Source of the DNA: Miltoncostaea sp050249835
Lineage (GTDB): Bacteria > Actinomycetota > Thermoleophilia > Miltoncostaeales > Miltoncostaeaceae
NCBI GenBank assembly: GCA_050249835.1
Contig: JBFWPT010000010.1
Coordinates: 22,875-86,874, forward strand
Length of the DNA stretch: 64,000 nucleotides
Direction of reading: 5' to 3'
The notes beneath the pieces were generated by a model. The model was not told the DNA's origin. It made no database searches and worked only from the letters and a program-made list of their open reading frames with translations. Each line of letters begins with the position of its first letter. The stretch's first letter is position 1. Positions 61,981 to 64,000 of this stretch are shown in pieces. The translations under genes were made by a program, and so were the position numbers.

Positions 61981-62400
61981 TCATGCCCTGCTAGCCTCGA
62001 GCGAAGCGGCGCCAGTCGGGCGGTGCCCCAGCCGTGCCCGTGGCCGAGGCGAATCCGAGGCGCCGCGGCGGCCCTGCGACGGATAGCCGCTTGCGCGGGC
62101 AGGTTCCTCACTATGCCTGCGGAACACTGCCCAGTTCGTGAATGGCTGCTCGTCCCGGTAGACGGCATCGTCCGGGTAGACGCCGTCGTGGATTCCACTT
62201 CCCCATCCGCGCTCGAACACGACGGGGCGCATGGCGCCCGCCCGATCCAGCTGCTCGAGCCTCTCCAACAGGGCCGATCCGGATCCGAGCTGTGTGCCCC
62301 GCGCCTTGCAGTGCCGACCGAACTCATCCGCGGAGAGAAGGGGGAACTGGGCGAAGGCTCCTCTCTCGACGGCTCTCCGATATATGTGGGCCGGTTCGAG
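61981..62400 (-). pseudogene. remnant of an unidentified protein gene
   Basis: From 62400 leftward one frame reads a protein-like sequence: LEPAHIYRRAVERGAFAQFPLLSADEFGRHCKARGTQLGSGS, then ALLERLEQLDRAGAMRPVVFERGWGSGIHDGVYPDDAVYRDEQPFTNWAVFRRHSEE, before turning into low-complexity Arg/Pro sequence up to 61981. A TAG directly precedes it and no start codon is present at the natural beginning, so the gene appears cut at its 5' end and probably degenerate at its 3' end. I cannot name the family. Confidence 0.4.
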
Positions 62401-62489
62401 CTAGGCACTTGCGGTCGCACGACACCGCTCCTCTCCGAGACCTGCACAATCGCGATCGGCCACCGGACGTAAGGGAGGGCATGGCTTTC

Positions 62490-63642
62490 CTAGAGGCTGG
62501 TCGCCCGAGCAGGGAGAGCAGAGAAGCAGGGAGCAGGAGACCGCTCCAATGCAAGAGCTGGCGCGGCGGCCACCTCCGCGGGTGGGGCTGTCGCCATGGT
62601 CTGCATGGCGCGGTAGACGACTGAGGCGAGGTGGCGTTCGAGGGCGCGCACCGCTTCGCGGCGGCTCTTGCCGGCGTGTTGTTTGCGGGCGAGGTAGTCC
62701 CGGGCGGGCGGGTTCCGGCGCCCTTGGTTCACGGCGATGCGGTGTGAAGGGCGGCGTTGAGCTGCCGGTTGCCGTGGCGGTTCAACCGGTGGCGGTGTCG
62801 CACCCCGGATGAGGCAGGGATGGGGGCAACCCCTGCGTGCATCGCCAGCTTCGCCGCGGTGGGGAAGCGGCGTACGTCTCCGACTTCGCCGATGAGCTTC
62901 GCGGCGGTGAGCGGCCCGCACCCGGGGATCGCAAGCAGCGATGCGGCGACCTGGGTGACGCGTTCGGTGATCTCGCGCTCGAGCCCTGCGATCTCCTCAC
63001 CGAGGAAGCCGAGGCGGGCGAGGAGGAACCGACAGATGCCGGCCTGGGTGCCACCCCGCCCTGCCAGCCACCCAAGGTGGGTCACCCACTTCGCCCGGCC
63101 GAGTGCCCGGTCAGGAAGGAGGTCGCACACGAAGTTCGTGCAGGTGCCAGCGAAGGCGCTGCTGGATGCGGCGCCGGTCGGCGACCAGGTCGTCGCGGTG
63201 ATCCACCAAGAGCCGCAGCTCCCGTTTCCGGGCCTGCGAGTTGGGCGCGCGGCAGGTCCGGCTCCTGCAGGTAGGCGCGAGCGACCGCCAGGGCGTCGAC
63301 CGAGTCGGACTTGCCGCGGCGCCGGCCGCGGCGGCGAAGGCCCGCCGCGATGTGTGGTGGGACGCGGACGACCTCCTCGCCTCGGGCGAGCAGCAGCCGC
63401 TCCAGGTTGCTGCTGACATGCCGGCAATCCTCGACGCAGAAGGTGCGTCGCTCGTGGAGCCGCCGTGCCCACCTCTGCAGCCGTTGGTGGCCCTCGCGCG
63501 TTGCCGGGACCGTGAGCTCAGCGCGTAGCTCGCCGGTGGCCCCGTTGATGGCGCACGCGGTGTGGGTGCGCATGTGCGGGTCGATACCGATCACGATCAC
63601 GATCACGATCACGATCACGATCACGATCACGATCACGATCAC
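62490..63642 (-). pseudogene. IS110-family transposase with at least three frameshifts
   Basis: The coding order is clear but spread over frames. The first part (63642 to about 63235) has GIDPHMRTHTACAINGATGELRAELTV and RGKSDSVDALAVARA, the DEDD residues. The second part (to about 63135) has RELRLLVDHRDDLVADRRRIQQRLRWHLHEL. The third (to about 62738) has LPDRALGRAKWVTHLGWL and LLAIPGCGPLTAAKLIGEVGDVRRFPTAAKLAMHAGVAPIPASSG..GNRQLNAAL. A last part has HRIAVNQGRRNPPARDYLARKQHAGKSRREAVRALERHLASVVYRAM. The product cannot be made, so the copy is dead. It differs strongly from the intact element at 15152-16584 and starts within a GATCAC repeat. Confidence 0.85.
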
Positions 63643-63648
63643 GATGAC
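63589..63648. repeat. ten perfect GATCAC hexanucleotide repeats
   Basis: Ten uninterrupted copies of GATCAC occupy 60 bp. On the minus strand they would encode alternating Val and Ile (VIVIVI...) just before GIDPHMRTH, where an intact transposase would have only a few residues, so the array is an expansion at the 5' end of the broken IS110 gene. Slippage is the likely cause. Confidence 0.9.
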
Positions 63649-64000
63649 CGCCCTCCCGTGCTCGTTCTACGATGCGGGCGGGTCATCGGCGGACAGGCCT
63701 TGATGAGAGACCGCCAAGCTCCTATCAGGTCACGCCGACGGCCCCCGACGAGGCGACCGACGACAGGTCCCCACGGCGAACCACCGAGTGGTCGCAGGCG
63801 CAGTTCGGGTCAGTCGATCGCACCGCCGAGGCTACCCCGACCAGCAGGGTCGTCAGCCCCATTCTCAGATCAAGGCGCAGTTGCATTCGTGTTCGAATGC
63901 CCCTCACGAGCCAGGGGTCGTGGGGTTCTTTTCCTTCTCTTTGAGGGGTTCTGATCCACCGAGTGGGTGGGCCCGCGGCGGCGGGCAGCTCGGATCGGTG
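63649..64000. other. leader/flank of the IS110 remnant, no gene seen
   Basis: The final 352 bp contain no supported gene; short frames on both strands look random. By analogy with the intact element, the leftward IS110 copy would carry its bridge RNA leader here, but I could not define its end or guide loops. The window ends before any clear flanking gene. Confidence 0.3.

Noticed and set aside
61896..62447. Leftward 183-codon frame
   Set aside because: Ser/Pro/Arg-rich shadow; the protein-like sequence in this interval is in a different frame.
63589..63642. Val-Ile run as a membrane anchor of the transposase
   Set aside because: It comes from hexamer expansion in a gene broken by several frameshifts.

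Overview
The window is high-GC actinobacterial DNA. GTG starts are frequent, neighbouring genes overlap by four bases again and again (GTGA, ATGA), and catabolic operons are long. The mix of genes (YibE/F, GAF-GGDEF proteins, MMPL exporter with a two-component system, IclR-controlled amidohydrolases) suits a soil or aquatic actinomycete, possibly of the Thermoleophilia/Solirubrobacterales kind. That placement is inference only.

Region 1 (1-9.4 kb) starts with a FabF-type ketoacyl synthase and an RraA-like protein, then a zinc-starvation locus. A divergent Zur-like operator separates aztD (here interrupted by an in-frame TAG) from a zinc-binding protein gene, a CobW/COG0523 GTPase, cysteine-free paralogues of ribosomal proteins L28 and L33, and an unrecognised 69-residue four-cysteine protein. 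On the minus strand lie SCO1, a Fur/Zur repressor with its own operator-like site, a broken M28 peptidase and a YibE/F membrane protein.

Region 2 (9.4-26.9 kb) is a 17-gene minus-strand catabolic operon: aldehyde dehydrogenase, IclR regulator, cyclic-amidase and enamidase-like amidohydrolases, isochorismatase-like hydrolase, two DUF1989 proteins, a class II aldolase, an ABC importer of the NMT1/THI5 type, an MtaD/TrzN-like deaminase, a FAD oxidoreductase, a methyltransferase and a nitrilase-type amidase. It looks like uptake and breakdown of an N-heterocycle or ureide. An intact IS110 element sits between the permease and deaminase genes. Its 5' leader reads as a bridge RNA whose four guide segments match the flanking target and the element's own ends.

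Region 3 (26.9-49.3 kb) is mixed: a frameshifted GAF-GGDEF-HD-GYP gene, another aldehyde dehydrogenase, an AlsS-like acetolactate synthase, a low-complexity secreted protein coupled to a Ser/Thr kinase, a DUF4143 ATPase behind tandem 22-bp repeats, a LuxR regulator, a cupin, an MMPL exporter plus two-component system, NlpC/P60, MsrB, a GH3 enzyme, MoeA, a GAF-GGDEF protein and tRNA-Thr(TGT).

Region 4 (49.3-64 kb) lies just past the tRNA, is visibly less GC-rich and has many gene remnants. Its core is a compact minus-strand operon: two small helical proteins, a one-domain PLD protein, an HhH-PLD protein, a 1983-residue RHS protein with a nuclease-like tail, and an endonuclease/exonuclease/phosphatase-family protein. 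It looks like a genomic island and is the best candidate here for an undescribed system. The window ends in a multiply frameshifted IS110 transposase that begins with ten GATCAC repeats.
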